DNA of 64,000 nt from an uncultured Eubacteriales bacterium (GCA_934444365.1 CAKSCM010000005.1:1-64000), one strand, 5' to 3'. Counted from the stretch's first letter, positions 46,083 through 55,237 are shown. Notes: generated by a model not told the origin, from the sequence alone. A program made the numbers and translations.

Positions 46083-47129
46083 TCAGTTCTTGAGTTTCGG
46101 GTCAAACGCATCACGCAAACCGTCACCCAGAAGGTTAAAAGCAAGGATGATAACGCTGATTAAAATAGCCGGATACAAAAGCAAGTGAGGATAAGTACCC
46201 ATACCCTTTACCGCATCTGTTGCAAGAGAGCCGAGCGACGGCATGGGTGCGGTAACGCCGAGTCCCAAAAAGCTCAGATAGCTCTCGGTGAATATTGCAG
46301 AGGGGATCTGCAACGTGGTGGTAACAATAAGTGTACCTATGCAGTTTGTAAGTAAATGCTTTCTTATTATTCGCGAGGATCCCGCACCGAGCGCACGGGC
46401 CGCCGTTACATATTCGGCCTCTTTGAGAACCAGTACCTGCGAACGGGTTATACGGGCCATGCTCACCCAATACAGAAGAACGAAAACAAGGAATATTGCT
46501 ATTAAATTCGGCCCTATCGTTTGCATCCATTTAAAGGCCTCGTGCTCGGCCAGGGATTCAAGCCTCGGCTTCAATGACATTGAAAGTATAATTATAAGCA
46601 ATATATCCGGTATCGTATAAAGAATATCGGTTATTCGCATCATGATTATATCGGTCCAGCCTCCGGCAAAACCGGATATGGCTCCATAGGTCGCACCGAC
46701 CAGCAAAACAAGCACCGCGCATATAAGACCGACCGTAAGGCTGATACGTGTTCCCATCATAAGACGCACCGCAAAGTCACGCCCCAGCTTATCGGTGCCG
46801 AATATATGCGGAAAAACACTCTCGCCGGCGTCTATACGGGCCTGCTCGGTCTGACCGTATTCAAAAGGAGCGAGGTTTTCGCTGTATTTTATCTGCTGCT
46901 CGTAGCTGTACGGCCACACGCTCGGCAGAAAATAAGCAAATATAACTATAATTATAATGAATACCAGACTTACCATCGCAATTTTATTCTTGCGAAGCCG
47001 GCGCATACCGTCAGCCCAGAAGTTAACGCTTTTGCGCATTATAACAAGGCTTTCTTTTTCGTCAATGGTAGCAGGCGCGAAGTCATCCGGATTCAGGTGC
47101 AAAGACGGTAATTTATTCTTCATGTTCAT
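46083..47129 (-). CDS. oppC: oligopeptide transporter permease OppC
   Basis: A 348-residue membrane protein with about six helices. The N-terminal helix near 50-70 (MVSLVFIIIIVIFAYFLP) is followed by DPP-type HIFGTDKLGRDFAVRLMMGTR near 115-135. The coupling loop is TAARALGAGSSRIIRKHLLTN. AAAGGAG lies upstream. It follows oppB by 15 bp. Confidence 0.94.
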   Translation of the reverse strand: MNMKNKLPSLHLNPDDFAPATIDEKESLVIMRKSVNFWADGMRRLRKNKIAMVSLVFIIIIVIFAYFLPSVWPYSYEQQIKYSENLAPFEYGQTEQARIDAGESVFPHIFGTDKLGRDFAVRLMMGTRISLTVGLICAVLVLLVGATYGAISGFAGGWTDIIMMRITDILYTIPDILLIIILSMSLKPRLESLAEHEAFKWMQTIGPNLIAIFLVFVLLYWVSMARITRSQVLVLKEAEYVTAARALGAGSSRIIRKHLLTNCIGTLIVTTTLQIPSAIFTESYLSFLGLGVTAPMPSLGSLATDAVKGMGTYPHLLLYPAILISVIILAFNLLGDGLRDAFDPKLKN

Positions 47130-47144
47130 CTTCTCGCCGCTCCT

Positions 47145-48062
47145 TTACTTAAGTTTTATGCGCGGATCGATAATCTTATAAAGAATATCGACAACAACAT
47201 TCGCCGCAATTATAAGGGTGGCAAGCACTATCGTTGTACCCATTATCATGGTGTAATCGCGCTGGACTATTGCAGAAACAAAATCACGCCCGAGGCCGGG
47301 TATGGAAAAGATTTTTTCCACTACAAACGAACCGGTCATAAGACCCGCAAGCATGGGTCCGACATAGGTTACTACCGGCAGTATGGCATTGCGCAGCGCG
47401 TGCTTAAATATAACCTTAAAATTCGAAAGCCCCTTTGCACGCGCGGTGCGTATATAATCCTGACCCATAACATCAAGCAAACTTGACCTCATAAGGCGCG
47501 TTATGTACGCAGTCGGATAAATCGACAGCGCCGTTACGGGCATTATGTACGCCGCTGCCGAATTCAGTCCCACTGTAGGCAGAATGTTCAGCTTGCTTCC
47601 GAACGTATAAAGCAATAATACACTGCTTATAAAGCTCGGTATGGCTATTCCGCAGGTCGCAAGAACAATAATAAAATTATCCCAAAACTTACCGCGGTTA
47701 TAGGCCGATATACATCCCAGCGGTATACCGATTATAAGCGACACCGCTACCGCTATACCGGCAAGTCCGGCTGATACCGGGAATTTTGAAAATATAATAT
47801 CCGAAACCTCACGTCCGCGCTGTCTTAAGCTCGGACCCATATCGCCCTTTATAAAGTCGGACATATAATTTACGTATTGCTCAATAAGAGGCTTGTCAAG
47901 ACCGTATTTCTGAGCCAAAGCCTCCTGTGCGGCCTTGCTTATCGATTTTTCGGCAACGAACGGACCGCCCGGCACCAAATTCATAAGGAAAAATGTCAGC
48001 GTAGCAACTATAAAGACGCTTAAAACGCCCATCAAAATACGCTTTATTATGTACTTTGCCAA
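47145..48062 (-). CDS. oppB: oligopeptide transporter permease OppB
   Basis: A 305-residue membrane protein with about six helices and the N-terminal LAKYIIKRILMGVL, usual for OppB. NLVPGGPF near 30 and the coupling loop RTARAKGLSNFKVIFKHALRN are present. The TTG at 48062 has AAGGAG 9 nt upstream and gives the typical OppB start; the frame runs further upstream without support. First gene of the operon. Confidence 0.94.
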   Translation of the reverse strand: MAKYIIKRILMGVLSVFIVATLTFFLMNLVPGGPFVAEKSISKAAQEALAQKYGLDKPLIEQYVNYMSDFIKGDMGPSLRQRGREVSDIIFSKFPVSAGLAGIAVAVSLIIGIPLGCISAYNRGKFWDNFIIVLATCGIAIPSFISSVLLLYTFGSKLNILPTVGLNSAAAYIMPVTALSIYPTAYITRLMRSSLLDVMGQDYIRTARAKGLSNFKVIFKHALRNAILPVVTYVGPMLAGLMTGSFVVEKIFSIPGLGRDFVSAIVQRDYTMIMGTTIVLATLIIAANVVVDILYKIIDPRIKLK

Positions 48063-48222
48063 ATGTGTCAACTCCTTGGGTGTTGTCATATATCCCGCTA
48101 ACACCGTTTTCGATGCCGCGCTGTAACGGATCCGCCGTTTATATTGACGTCCGATAATGTTTGCTGCCAATCTACCGCATAAAAGTCGTTAAAAAGTCAA
48201 ATTTTTCGTGTTTATGAAAAAT

Positions 48223-48251
48223 ATATTAACACAATGTGACTAAAATTGCAA
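48223..48251 (-). promoter_or_regulatory. promoter of oppBCDFA
   Basis: On the minus strand: TTGCAA (48246-48251), 17-nt spacer ending TGTGT, TAATAT (48223-48228). The leader is about 155 nt. Confidence 0.72.
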
Positions 48252-48285
48252 TACCTATTATTAAAACAACATCATGCCGTACATT

Positions 48286-49353
48286 TTATAATTGTATAAG
48301 CTCCTTCGGGCTTTCGGTTATATCAATGCAGCCGTCATCGGTCACCCAGACCATATCCTCTATACGTACGCCGAAACGGTTTTCGAGATAAATACCGGGT
48401 TCAACGGTCATTATCGTGCCTTTTTTAAGTATTGTATCGCACCTTGTGTTGAAATTCGGACGCTCATGTATCTCCACACCGACCGAATGACCGAGACCGT
48501 GGCCGAAGCACCCCTCGTATCCGGCGGAATATATGATATCCCGGGCAATTTTATCGATATCCTTACATATAACGCCGGGTCTTACCGCCTTTATCGCCTC
48601 GGTCTGGGCCTTAAGCACGGTATTGTATACGTCCTTTTGCTCTTTCGACACCTCGCCGATCGCCACGGTACGGGTCATATCGGAATGATATCCGCCGGCA
48701 ATGGCGCCAAAATCCATTGTAAGAAAATCGCCCTTTTGAACCTTTTTATCGGTCGGAACACCGTGAGGAAGGGAGGAATTCTTGCCCGACACAACTATAA
48801 AATCAAAGGAAACGCCCTCCGAGCCGAGCCGGCGCATGTAAAACTCCATATCGAGCATAATATCGCGCTCGGTACGGCCCTCGGTGATACGTCCGAGAAT
48901 GTAATTAAAGGTCTCGTCGGTCATTTTTTGAGCCTGTTTTATAAGAGAAAGCTCTTTTTCACACTTGACCGAGCGCATCTCCCGTATAATCTCGTCGAAT
49001 CTATTCGATTCGGAGATGATCGGTGCGGTCTTTTCCCTCAACCGTCCGAAAAGCTCGACCGAAACATATTCGCTCTCGACAAACAGCTCTCTTACGCCCA
49101 GCTCGTCGCAAAGTCCCTTTATCTCCTCCAGCGGAGAGGAAGAAAGCATTACTTCGCAGCTTTTAACCGTCTGTCTCGCCTTTTCGACATAACGGAAATC
49201 AATAAGAAAAACCGCTTTTTTCTTTGTTATAAAAACATATCCGTCGCTCGTTTCGAATCCGGTAAGATAAAATCTGTTCGGAATGCTCATTACAAGCAGC
49301 GCCTGATCGTCAGCGAGCTCCTTTTGAAGAATCTCAACGGCCTGTTTTTGCAT
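48286..49353 (-). CDS. M24 Xaa-Pro aminopeptidase-like metallopeptidase
   Basis: A 355-residue cytosolic peptidase. The N-terminal creatinase-like domain (1-130) precedes the pita-bread domain. Metal ligands are seen in DFGAIAGGYHSDMTRT near 213-228, GHGLGHSVGVEIHE near 285, TVEPGIY near 316, and RIEDMVWV near 329. AAAGGAG overlaps the pepD end, 3 bp upstream, so they are co-transcribed. It likely cuts proline-containing peptides delivered by Opp. Confidence 0.93.
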   Translation of the reverse strand: MQKQAVEILQKELADDQALLVMSIPNRFYLTGFETSDGYVFITKKKAVFLIDFRYVEKARQTVKSCEVMLSSSPLEEIKGLCDELGVRELFVESEYVSVELFGRLREKTAPIISESNRFDEIIREMRSVKCEKELSLIKQAQKMTDETFNYILGRITEGRTERDIMLDMEFYMRRLGSEGVSFDFIVVSGKNSSLPHGVPTDKKVQKGDFLTMDFGAIAGGYHSDMTRTVAIGEVSKEQKDVYNTVLKAQTEAIKAVRPGVICKDIDKIARDIIYSAGYEGCFGHGLGHSVGVEIHERPNFNTRCDTILKKGTIMTVEPGIYLENRFGVRIEDMVWVTDDGCIDITESPKELIQL

Positions 49354-49356
49354 TTT

Positions 49357-50775
49357 TTACAGCTCCTTTAATATTGCACACAAATAATCGTACGTGCGTT
49401 TTGTCGAGGAAATCGAAAGCCGCTCGTTTGCGGTGTGTATGTCCCACATATTCGGCCCTATCGACACCCCGTCAAAATCCGGGATTTTCTCACAGAAAAG
49501 CCCGCACTCCAGCCCGGCATGCACCGTTTCCACCGTCGGAGCTTTTCCGTAAAGATCTTTGTATACCTTCATCATAACATCGCGCAAACGGCTTTCCTTA
49601 CGGAATTCCCATGCCGGATAATGACCGTGAACGGAGAAGCCGGCACCGTAACGCGCCGCAATACACTTTAAATCATCTAACATCTCCTGCTTTTTCGCCG
49701 CAACACTGCTGCGAACCGAAATCACGGTTTTCATGATTCCGTCGGCTGCTGTCGCAAAAACAACGCCGAGATTCATCGAGCTTTCGACAAGCTCGGGCAT
49801 ATTTTTGTCCATCGCGACAACGCCGGACGGTATTGATAAAATATAATTGAGTAAGCACTTCGAGGACTTTGCATCAAAGCAGGTCACAGACTCCTCGGCA
49901 TCCTCAACCGAAATGCTGAGCCCTTGGTCGGTATCAGCCCGGTTTTTTACAACAAACGCGTCCGCCAAAGCCTGTATATTGCAGTTGTTCTCATCAACTA
50001 TAACGCACTCGGCCGACGACGGTATTACATTATCCTTGAATCCGCCGATAAATCCGACTATCTTCACGTCGCCAATCGACGAAATAAAGCGCGCAAGCAT
50101 TATATCGGCATTTTGGCGGCCTTTGTTTATATCGATTCCCGAATGTCCGCCGAGAAGCCCCGACAGAACTATTTTTTTACACGGTTTTGAATTCACGGCG
50201 GTATTCAAAGGCAGATCGATATTGACCTTCGCGCCGCCGGCACATCCGACCGTCAAAACGCCCTCGCCCTCGGAATCGATGTTTATAAGCACTGACGCTC
50301 CGAGATCCTTCGGATCAACCTCCTGTGCACCGTACATTCCGGTTTCCTCGTCCACGGTAAAAAGCGCGGTTATCGCCGGCGATAAAAGCTCCTTATCCTC
50401 CAAAACGGCAAGTATCATAGCGACGGCTATACCGTCGTCCGCCCCGAGGGTCGTGCCTTCGGCCGAGATAAGATCGCCGTCAACCCTCAGCGTCAAACCG
50501 TCTTTTTCAAAGTCATGGGTCACACCCTTTGCTTTTTCGCAAACCATATCAAGGTGGCCCTGAAGTATAACCGGCGGATGATCCTCATATTTAAGAGCAG
50601 CCGGTTTTTTGATTATTACATTGCCTATCGCATCGCGCTTATATTCGAGCGAATGTTCCTTGGCAAAGGACACGCAGAATTCGCTTACGGCCTTTGTGTT
50701 TCCCGACCCGCGCGGTATTGCGCTTATTGCTTCAAAATAGTGGAATACACGCTCGGGCGATATATTTTCAAGCAT
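49357..50775 (-). CDS. pepD: aminoacyl-histidine dipeptidase PepD (M20C)
   Basis: A 472-residue zinc dipeptidase, cytosolic. Metal motifs: LQGHLDMVCEK near 71, TTLGADDGIAVAM near 108, TVDEETGMYGAQEV near 138, and the C-terminal HAGLECGLF near 418. ATG 50775 has AAAGGGGG upstream. It cleaves Xaa-His and other dipeptides. It heads a two-gene unit with the M24 peptidase, likely read from a promoter about 420 bp upstream. Confidence 0.94.
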   Translation of the reverse strand: MLENISPERVFHYFEAISAIPRGSGNTKAVSEFCVSFAKEHSLEYKRDAIGNVIIKKPAALKYEDHPPVILQGHLDMVCEKAKGVTHDFEKDGLTLRVDGDLISAEGTTLGADDGIAVAMILAVLEDKELLSPAITALFTVDEETGMYGAQEVDPKDLGASVLINIDSEGEGVLTVGCAGGAKVNIDLPLNTAVNSKPCKKIVLSGLLGGHSGIDINKGRQNADIMLARFISSIGDVKIVGFIGGFKDNVIPSSAECVIVDENNCNIQALADAFVVKNRADTDQGLSISVEDAEESVTCFDAKSSKCLLNYILSIPSGVVAMDKNMPELVESSMNLGVVFATAADGIMKTVISVRSSVAAKKQEMLDDLKCIAARYGAGFSVHGHYPAWEFRKESRLRDVMMKVYKDLYGKAPTVETVHAGLECGLFCEKIPDFDGVSIGPNMWDIHTANERLSISSTKRTYDYLCAILKEL

Positions 50776-51188
50776 CTTCAGTCCCCCTTTAAGACCTTTC
50801 CCCGATAATAAACCTATAATAATAAAATAAAAAGTAATACTCACGGCTTTTTGCGGCCGTAGTGCTGCTTATCTTCGTTTATTCATCTGCATTATTTTTC
50901 GTTTTATCCGAAAATCAGCCCGGACTTTTCATTTCCGGTACAACCACTGTCATCGTACACATCAAAAAATAAATAACAAAACAATCTATAACACCGATGG
51001 GCATGTGGCCTGAACAACCGTTGAACGCCGGTTCGTTTAACACGTTGTCTCGCTAAAGTAAAACGTCATATTAAAAAAGATGCAGCACCGCCAAACAAAA
51101 CGATGCGCATCACAAAATAAGCAAAAACACACCGAACCGACAAAAATGAACCAACCGCATGTACATATGCCTATAGTTTTATCGGTGT
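50776..51188 (-). other. long possible 5' leader of pepD
   Basis: About 410 nt with no supported gene, between a strong minus-strand promoter (51195-51223) and pepD. Small hairpins can be drawn: AACCG/CGGTT near 51010-51030, CCGGA/TCCGG near 50923-50941 and ACGGC/GCCGT near 50846-50863, the last followed by T-rich sequence. It may be an untranslated regulatory leader or a separate small RNA. Confidence 0.4.
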
Positions 51189-51194
51189 ACATTA

Positions 51195-51223
51195 TAACAG
51201 CGTTTAAATAAAAAGACAAGTGG
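51195..51223 (-). promoter_or_regulatory. promoter upstream of pepD
   Basis: On the minus strand: TTGTCT, 17-nt spacer, TATAAT (about 51195-51200). Start is expected near 51188. Confidence 0.65.
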
Positions 51224-51451
51224 TATTTTTAATTCACCTGAACCCCATGTCCTGTCGCCTGTAATTATTAAACCACCTGAAAAAGCCGTTGTTTCGCAAT
51301 ATACACTAAAAAAAGAAATATACCGGGTTGCCGGCGACTTTTGTCAGACGCATCCGGCGGTAAAACTACATTTTTCCGGTTACAAATCAGGTACAATAAA
51401 AAGTCATGCGAAAAAACAAAATGAATTCATGGATTTTTCGTGGGTAAAAAC

Positions 51452-51485
51452 AAAGAAAACCGCTTGAAATCAAGCGGTTTTCTTT
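51452..51485 (-). terminator. terminator of tRNA-Ala
   Basis: Perfect 16-bp stem AAAGAAAACCGCTTGA/TCAAGCGGTTTTCTTT with a 2-nt gap, followed on the minus strand by GTTTTT. Confidence 0.9.
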
Positions 51486-51488
51486 GTT

Positions 51489-51564
51489 TGGTGGAGATAA
51501 GGAGGATCGAACTCCTGACCTCTTGACTGCCAGTCAAGCGCTCTCCCAGCTGAGCTATACCCCC
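51489..51564 (-). tRNA. tRNA-Ala (anticodon GGC)
   Basis: 76 nt with encoded CCA. Acceptor GGGGGTA/TATCTCC (two G-U pairs), anticodon arm CTTGA-CTGGCAG-TCAAG giving GGC, T-arm GGAG-TTCGATC-CTCC. Confidence 0.95.
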
Positions 51565-51608
51565 ACGTTATTCGGTTTGGCCGGCGACTTCTCGTGTCAG
51601 CGTTTGAT

Positions 51609-51637
51609 ATATTACCACACTTAAATCGAAATTGCAA
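51609..51637 (-). promoter_or_regulatory. promoter of tRNA-Ala
   Basis: On the minus strand: TTGCAA (51632-51637), 17-nt spacer ending TGTGG, TAATAT (51609-51614). Confidence 0.72.
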
Positions 51638-51865
51638 GTATTTTTTTTAAAATATTTAATTTTTATTTAATCGTCGTGCCGAACAGTTGCAATACAGCGT
51701 AAAAACAACAATTAAAGCTTTTATTCCCGGTGCCGAAACCGCGCCGCTTTAGCCCCGACGCCGGGAAAATTCAGATTCTGTTTTTCGGCCATAGACCGAC
51801 CGCGTTATCCGGCGACAAGAAAAAACAAGGTTTTTAACTTAACATCCGGTGCTTATTTGCCCTCG

Positions 51866-52852
51866 TTAATCAAGGTTAATTCGTCGCCTTATACCGTCGG
51901 CCAGCAAAACACTGCCGAAGTCGCCCGGATGCAGCCATAAATCCGAAAAATAATCCGGCACATGAGGAAACACCTCAAGCCCGTCAATTACATTAAACCC
52001 CGAAAAAGCCGATTTTATATCCTTTATCATCCCGTAAAAATCGCCGCACGGAGCCGGCCGGTCAATACAAAGGGGCGCCGGGGCATTTATGTCGGTACGC
52101 CAGAACGGGGTAATTACATATACCTTCGATTCCGAATAATACTCATTTAGTATATTGACTATTTTTGATATCTCGCTTAAAAGCGCCTCCCTGCTTACCG
52201 AGCACCAGTCGTTGGTACCGTAAGCGAGGGTGACTATCTCGGCGGCCTCGTTTTTACATTCGTAAAGCAGATCGGATCTGAAGCACATGCCTCCGACCCC
52301 TTTATTGACGGCGCTTGCACAAAGAGAATCGGCAAGGCGGTTTACATATGTCATCGACGGATGCTGTACGCCGTGCCCCTGGGTTATGGAATCGCCGAGA
52401 CAAAGCATGGTGTGTTTCGGAACAGAGGGCTTGAAAACACCGGCATTTTCAAGCTTTATGTTTTTGAGACGTACACGGCACATATGGCAAAGGTATATTT
52501 GTATACGGTGAACACCTTCGGGAAGCCCTAAAATAAAATCGCCCTCGCCGATGCTTGCATTTATTCCGGACATTCCGAAATTCGCAGCATAAAGCCCGTC
52601 TATACAGACGTCGCTGTAAAAGCTGCCGCCGACAAGCCCCTTAAGACATTTCCATTCAAGCGAAAGGATTGATGCGTCGGTTTCAAAATCGATAACCACC
52701 GAAGCCGACGACATGCTGTCCTCGCTGTATCCCGGACCGAAAAGACCTCTTTGTTCCTCGCTGAATCGGTCAAAAGCCGTATATCCGTCGATCTGCATTA
52801 TGCGAACGGCTCCGTGTGTCGCGGATTTTATCTGTTCAAAATCAAGCAGCAT
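51866..52852 (-). CDS. SGNH/GDSL-family hydrolase with N-terminal beta domain
   Basis: A 328-residue enzyme. Residues 1-140 are a beta-sandwich-like domain. The SGNH blocks are CLGDSITQG near 151-159 (nucleophile Ser), KGVGGM near 185, AYGTNDW near 210, and the Asp/His pair in DLWLHPGDFG near 305. The layout fits CE2-like or other carbohydrate esterases. No signal peptide is seen, so it is probably cytosolic. ATG 52852 has GGAGG upstream. It is divergent from the HTH-ARH gene and probably shares its control. Substrate unknown. Confidence 0.87.
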   Translation of the reverse strand: MLLDFEQIKSATHGAVRIMQIDGYTAFDRFSEEQRGLFGPGYSEDSMSSASVVIDFETDASILSLEWKCLKGLVGGSFYSDVCIDGLYAANFGMSGINASIGEGDFILGLPEGVHRIQIYLCHMCRVRLKNIKLENAGVFKPSVPKHTMLCLGDSITQGHGVQHPSMTYVNRLADSLCASAVNKGVGGMCFRSDLLYECKNEAAEIVTLAYGTNDWCSVSREALLSEISKIVNILNEYYSESKVYVITPFWRTDINAPAPLCIDRPAPCGDFYGMIKDIKSAFSGFNVIDGLEVFPHVPDYFSDLWLHPGDFGSVLLADGIRRRINLD

Positions 52853-52991
52853 AGCCTGTATCCTCCTTTTTTCAGTAATATAACACACTGCAACCCTTCC
52901 GTCTACCGTTTTTCGGAACATAATATGTACAAAACCGACTTTTTTATCTCGGTGCAACCATCGGTTGCTTTTTCGGCATAAAACCATTTGC

Positions 52992-53020
52992 TTGAAACCT
53001 GTTACAGCCTAATGTATTAT
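52992..53020 (+). promoter_or_regulatory. promoter of the HTH-ARH gene
   Basis: TTGAAA (52992-52997), 17-nt spacer, TATTAT (53015-53020), start near 53027. Confidence 0.65.
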
Positions 53021-53040
53021 GTAGTTACAGAATGTACATT
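53001..53040. promoter_or_regulatory. repeated operator-like sites over the HTH-ARH promoter
   Basis: GTTACAG occurs at 53001-53007 and 53024-53030, each followed by an AATGTA-type motif; the second includes the palindrome AATGTACATT (53031-53040). The copies sit between -35 and -10 and over the start site, ideal for autorepression. Confidence 0.5.
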
Positions 53041-53059
53041 AAGGGGTGTTACGTCTTAT

Positions 53060-54646
53060 ATGAATATAAACGAAAGAATATCGGGGCTCAGAAAAAACCA
53101 CGGAATATCACAGGAAAAGCTCAGCGAAGCGCTCAGGGTTTCACGTCAGGCCGTTCAGAAATGGGAAACGGGCACCGCCTTGCCGGATATAGTCAATCTT
53201 ATAGAGCTTGCCCGTTTTTTCAATGTGTCGCTCGACTATCTTGTAGGAGGGCGTGATAATCGGGAAACGGAGCAGCAAAGGCTCCACAAAATAGCCGTCC
53301 CGGAATACACGAAAATGAACGACTGGGAGCTTTACTCCTCAAACATGAAGACCGAATACCGTCAATGCATTGACGAGGGGCTGGATGCGGAGTTTTTGCA
53401 GGATATTATGTCCTCTCTCGACAAAATCCCGAAATCCCGTTACAAGGAGCGCATTGCCGACTGTGTTTTCAATATAATAAACGAGCTCGAAGAAAAGCCC
53501 GGCTATAAATACACCGAGCCGTCGGACAAAGAAACAATATTCATGCTGTCCTCGCCTGTAAAAAGGACCGATTTTTGCATAGGCGAAAAGGAGCTTAAAA
53601 ATAAGCTTAAGGGTGCATTTATGGGCAGGGCAGCCGGATGCCTGCTCGGCAAACCGGTAGAAGGAATTGCAGCCGACGACCTTGAAAGATTTTTAAGACA
53701 AAGCGAAAATTATCCCCTCTCCCGTTACATAAAAAGAAGCGACGTAACGCCGAAAACCACCGAAGGCGTTTTGTTCGATCTTGAATCGAGAAGAGATTTC
53801 GCCGATATGGTAAGCTGTGCTCCTTGTGACGACGATACAAATTACACCGTCCTTTCATCCATCGTTGTGGATGAATACGGACGCAATTTTACGGCAGCCG
53901 ACGTCGGAGCCGTATGGATAGCCCGCCAGACAAGAGACGCTTACTGCACGGCCGAAAGGGTCGCATACAAAAATCTTATAAACGGCTATCAGCCACCCGA
54001 CACAGCAGCTTTTAAAAACCCGTTCCGTGAATGGATAGGCGCACAGATCCGCGCCGATTATTACGGATATATAAATCCGGGAGACGTAAAATCGGCCGCC
54101 GATATGGCTTTTTGCGATGCATCGCTTTCTCACATAAAAAACGGAATTTACGGGGCCATGTGGGTCGCCGCAATGATAGCAAAGGCGGGCGTATCCGAAA
54201 ACATCCGCGAAATTATAGACGCCGGACTGTCGGTTATACCGAAAACATCGCGCTTTTACGAGCATATTAAAAGGGTTGTTGCCGAATTTGATTCAGGGCT
54301 GTCGGCAAAAGATATCAAAAACGCAGTTTACTCCCGTTTTGACGTTACGCAATGGGTCCACACCCTGCCGAACGCCGAAATAGTAACGGCAGCTCTCCTT
54401 ATAGGAAACGGCGATTTTGAAAAAAGCATTTGTGCGGCGGTTTCAATGGGATACGATACCGACTGCAACGGTGCTACGGTAGGATCCGTTCTGGGAATGT
54501 CGATCGGTGCCGACGCCCTTCCCGATAAGTGGATGTCGGTACTCGGCGATACACAGGATACCTCGATTTTCGGCGTCGGCAAAATTAAATTCGATTCACT
54601 TGTCGAAAGGGCTTTAAAGCATATAAAGGACAAGAAAGAATCGTAA
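53060..54646 (+). CDS. XRE-type HTH regulator fused to an ADP-ribosylglycohydrolase domain
   Basis: A 528-residue protein. Residues 1-62 are a Cro/CI helix-turn-helix (RISGLRKNHGISQEKLSEAL, VSRQAVQKWETG). About 63-175 is a linker. About 178-520 is an ADP-ribosylglycohydrolase fold: GCLLGKPVEG at 193-202, the Mg-binding DDDTNYT at 257-263, and DTDCNGATVG at 466-475. The family removes ADP-ribose or cleaves related ribosides; this subfamily is poorly known. ATG 53060 has AAGGGG about 12 nt upstream. Inference: a ligand-sensing or enzymatic regulator of its own promoter and of the divergent SGNH hydrolase. Confidence 0.9.
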   Translation: MNINERISGLRKNHGISQEKLSEALRVSRQAVQKWETGTALPDIVNLIELARFFNVSLDYLVGGRDNRETEQQRLHKIAVPEYTKMNDWELYSSNMKTEYRQCIDEGLDAEFLQDIMSSLDKIPKSRYKERIADCVFNIINELEEKPGYKYTEPSDKETIFMLSSPVKRTDFCIGEKELKNKLKGAFMGRAAGCLLGKPVEGIAADDLERFLRQSENYPLSRYIKRSDVTPKTTEGVLFDLESRRDFADMVSCAPCDDDTNYTVLSSIVVDEYGRNFTAADVGAVWIARQTRDAYCTAERVAYKNLINGYQPPDTAAFKNPFREWIGAQIRADYYGYINPGDVKSAADMAFCDASLSHIKNGIYGAMWVAAMIAKAGVSENIREIIDAGLSVIPKTSRFYEHIKRVVAEFDSGLSAKDIKNAVYSRFDVTQWVHTLPNAEIVTAALLIGNGDFEKSICAAVSMGYDTDCNGATVGSVLGMSIGADALPDKWMSVLGDTQDTSIFGVGKIKFDSLVERALKHIKDKKES

Positions 54647-54794
54647 TAAACGGCTGAATAATCTGTTGTATGTAAAGCTCAATACGGAACACGTATATAA
54701 ACAAACCGTCCGCCGAAAGCTACCGATACACCTCCGGATTTTTCGCACAAAATTCTTCCGTAAATAAAAATGCAACGGATAAATATAAAACATC

Positions 54795-54832
54795 AGCACG
54801 CCCGGTACTTTTCGGTATCGGGCGTGCTTTTG
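54795..54832 (+). terminator. terminator of the HTH-ARH gene
   Basis: AGCACGCCCGGTAC, TTTTC loop, GGTATCGGGCGTGCT, then TTTT. It resembles the dockerin-gene terminators. Confidence 0.82.
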
Positions 54833-54901
54833 CGGCAATAAATTTTTATCGCCCGTTTAGGCCTATAGCCTTTAGTCGGCACGTTTTTTGCTTTTTTAAG
54901 C

Positions 54902-55084
54902 TCACTTTACTATGGACTGTACGTCATCCATAAAATTTCCGACCGCCTTTACGGCCTTGCCGACCTTCTTCTTCAGTCCGTTTTTGTTCTTGGATATAGC
55001 CATGGAGCCCATAGCATACATTGTCATTCCGGCAATTGCTCCGGCGCCCATACCCTTCCAAAAGCACTGTGCATTGTGTGTCAT
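54902..55084 (-). CDS. small protein of unknown function (60 aa)
   Basis: A short gene whose ATG has GGAGG about 11 nt upstream. One hydrophobic, Gly/Ala/Met-rich stretch (GMGAGAIAGMTMYAMGSMAI, about 11-30) precedes a basic amphipathic tail with KAVKAVGNFMDDVQSIVK. The pattern is like small Clostridia membrane-associated proteins of the YtxH type. Monocistronic; no function assigned. Confidence 0.7.
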   Translation of the reverse strand: MTHNAQCFWKGMGAGAIAGMTMYAMGSMAISKNKNGLKKKVGKAVKAVGNFMDDVQSIVK

Positions 55085-55237
55085 ATTTATAAATACCTCC
55101 GTTCGGATTCCGGATTCGGCAGCTTATGTCCGTTTTGCCTTTTCGGGTGCTACCCGATCCGGGCTCGTTTTTTCCGACAAAAGTATTATTAGCAAAAACT
55201 CTAAAGTTTAATACAGGAAAAATTACTTAAAATGCAG

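Noticed and set aside
48292..49371. 359-codon plus-strand open frame opposite the M24 peptidase
   Set aside because: It mirrors the peptidase gene, which has all its metal ligands; the opposite frame has no recognisable protein features.
50776..51188. possible T-box riboswitch in the pepD leader
   Set aside because: GTGGTTGTACCGG recalls the T-box antiterminator bulge, but the conserved form and a proper specifier stem are missing.
51037..51219. 60-codon Cys-rich open frame on the minus strand upstream of pepD
   Set aside because: Its first Met codons overlap the promoter's -10 box and spacer, no ribosome site is present, and the composition looks like chance.
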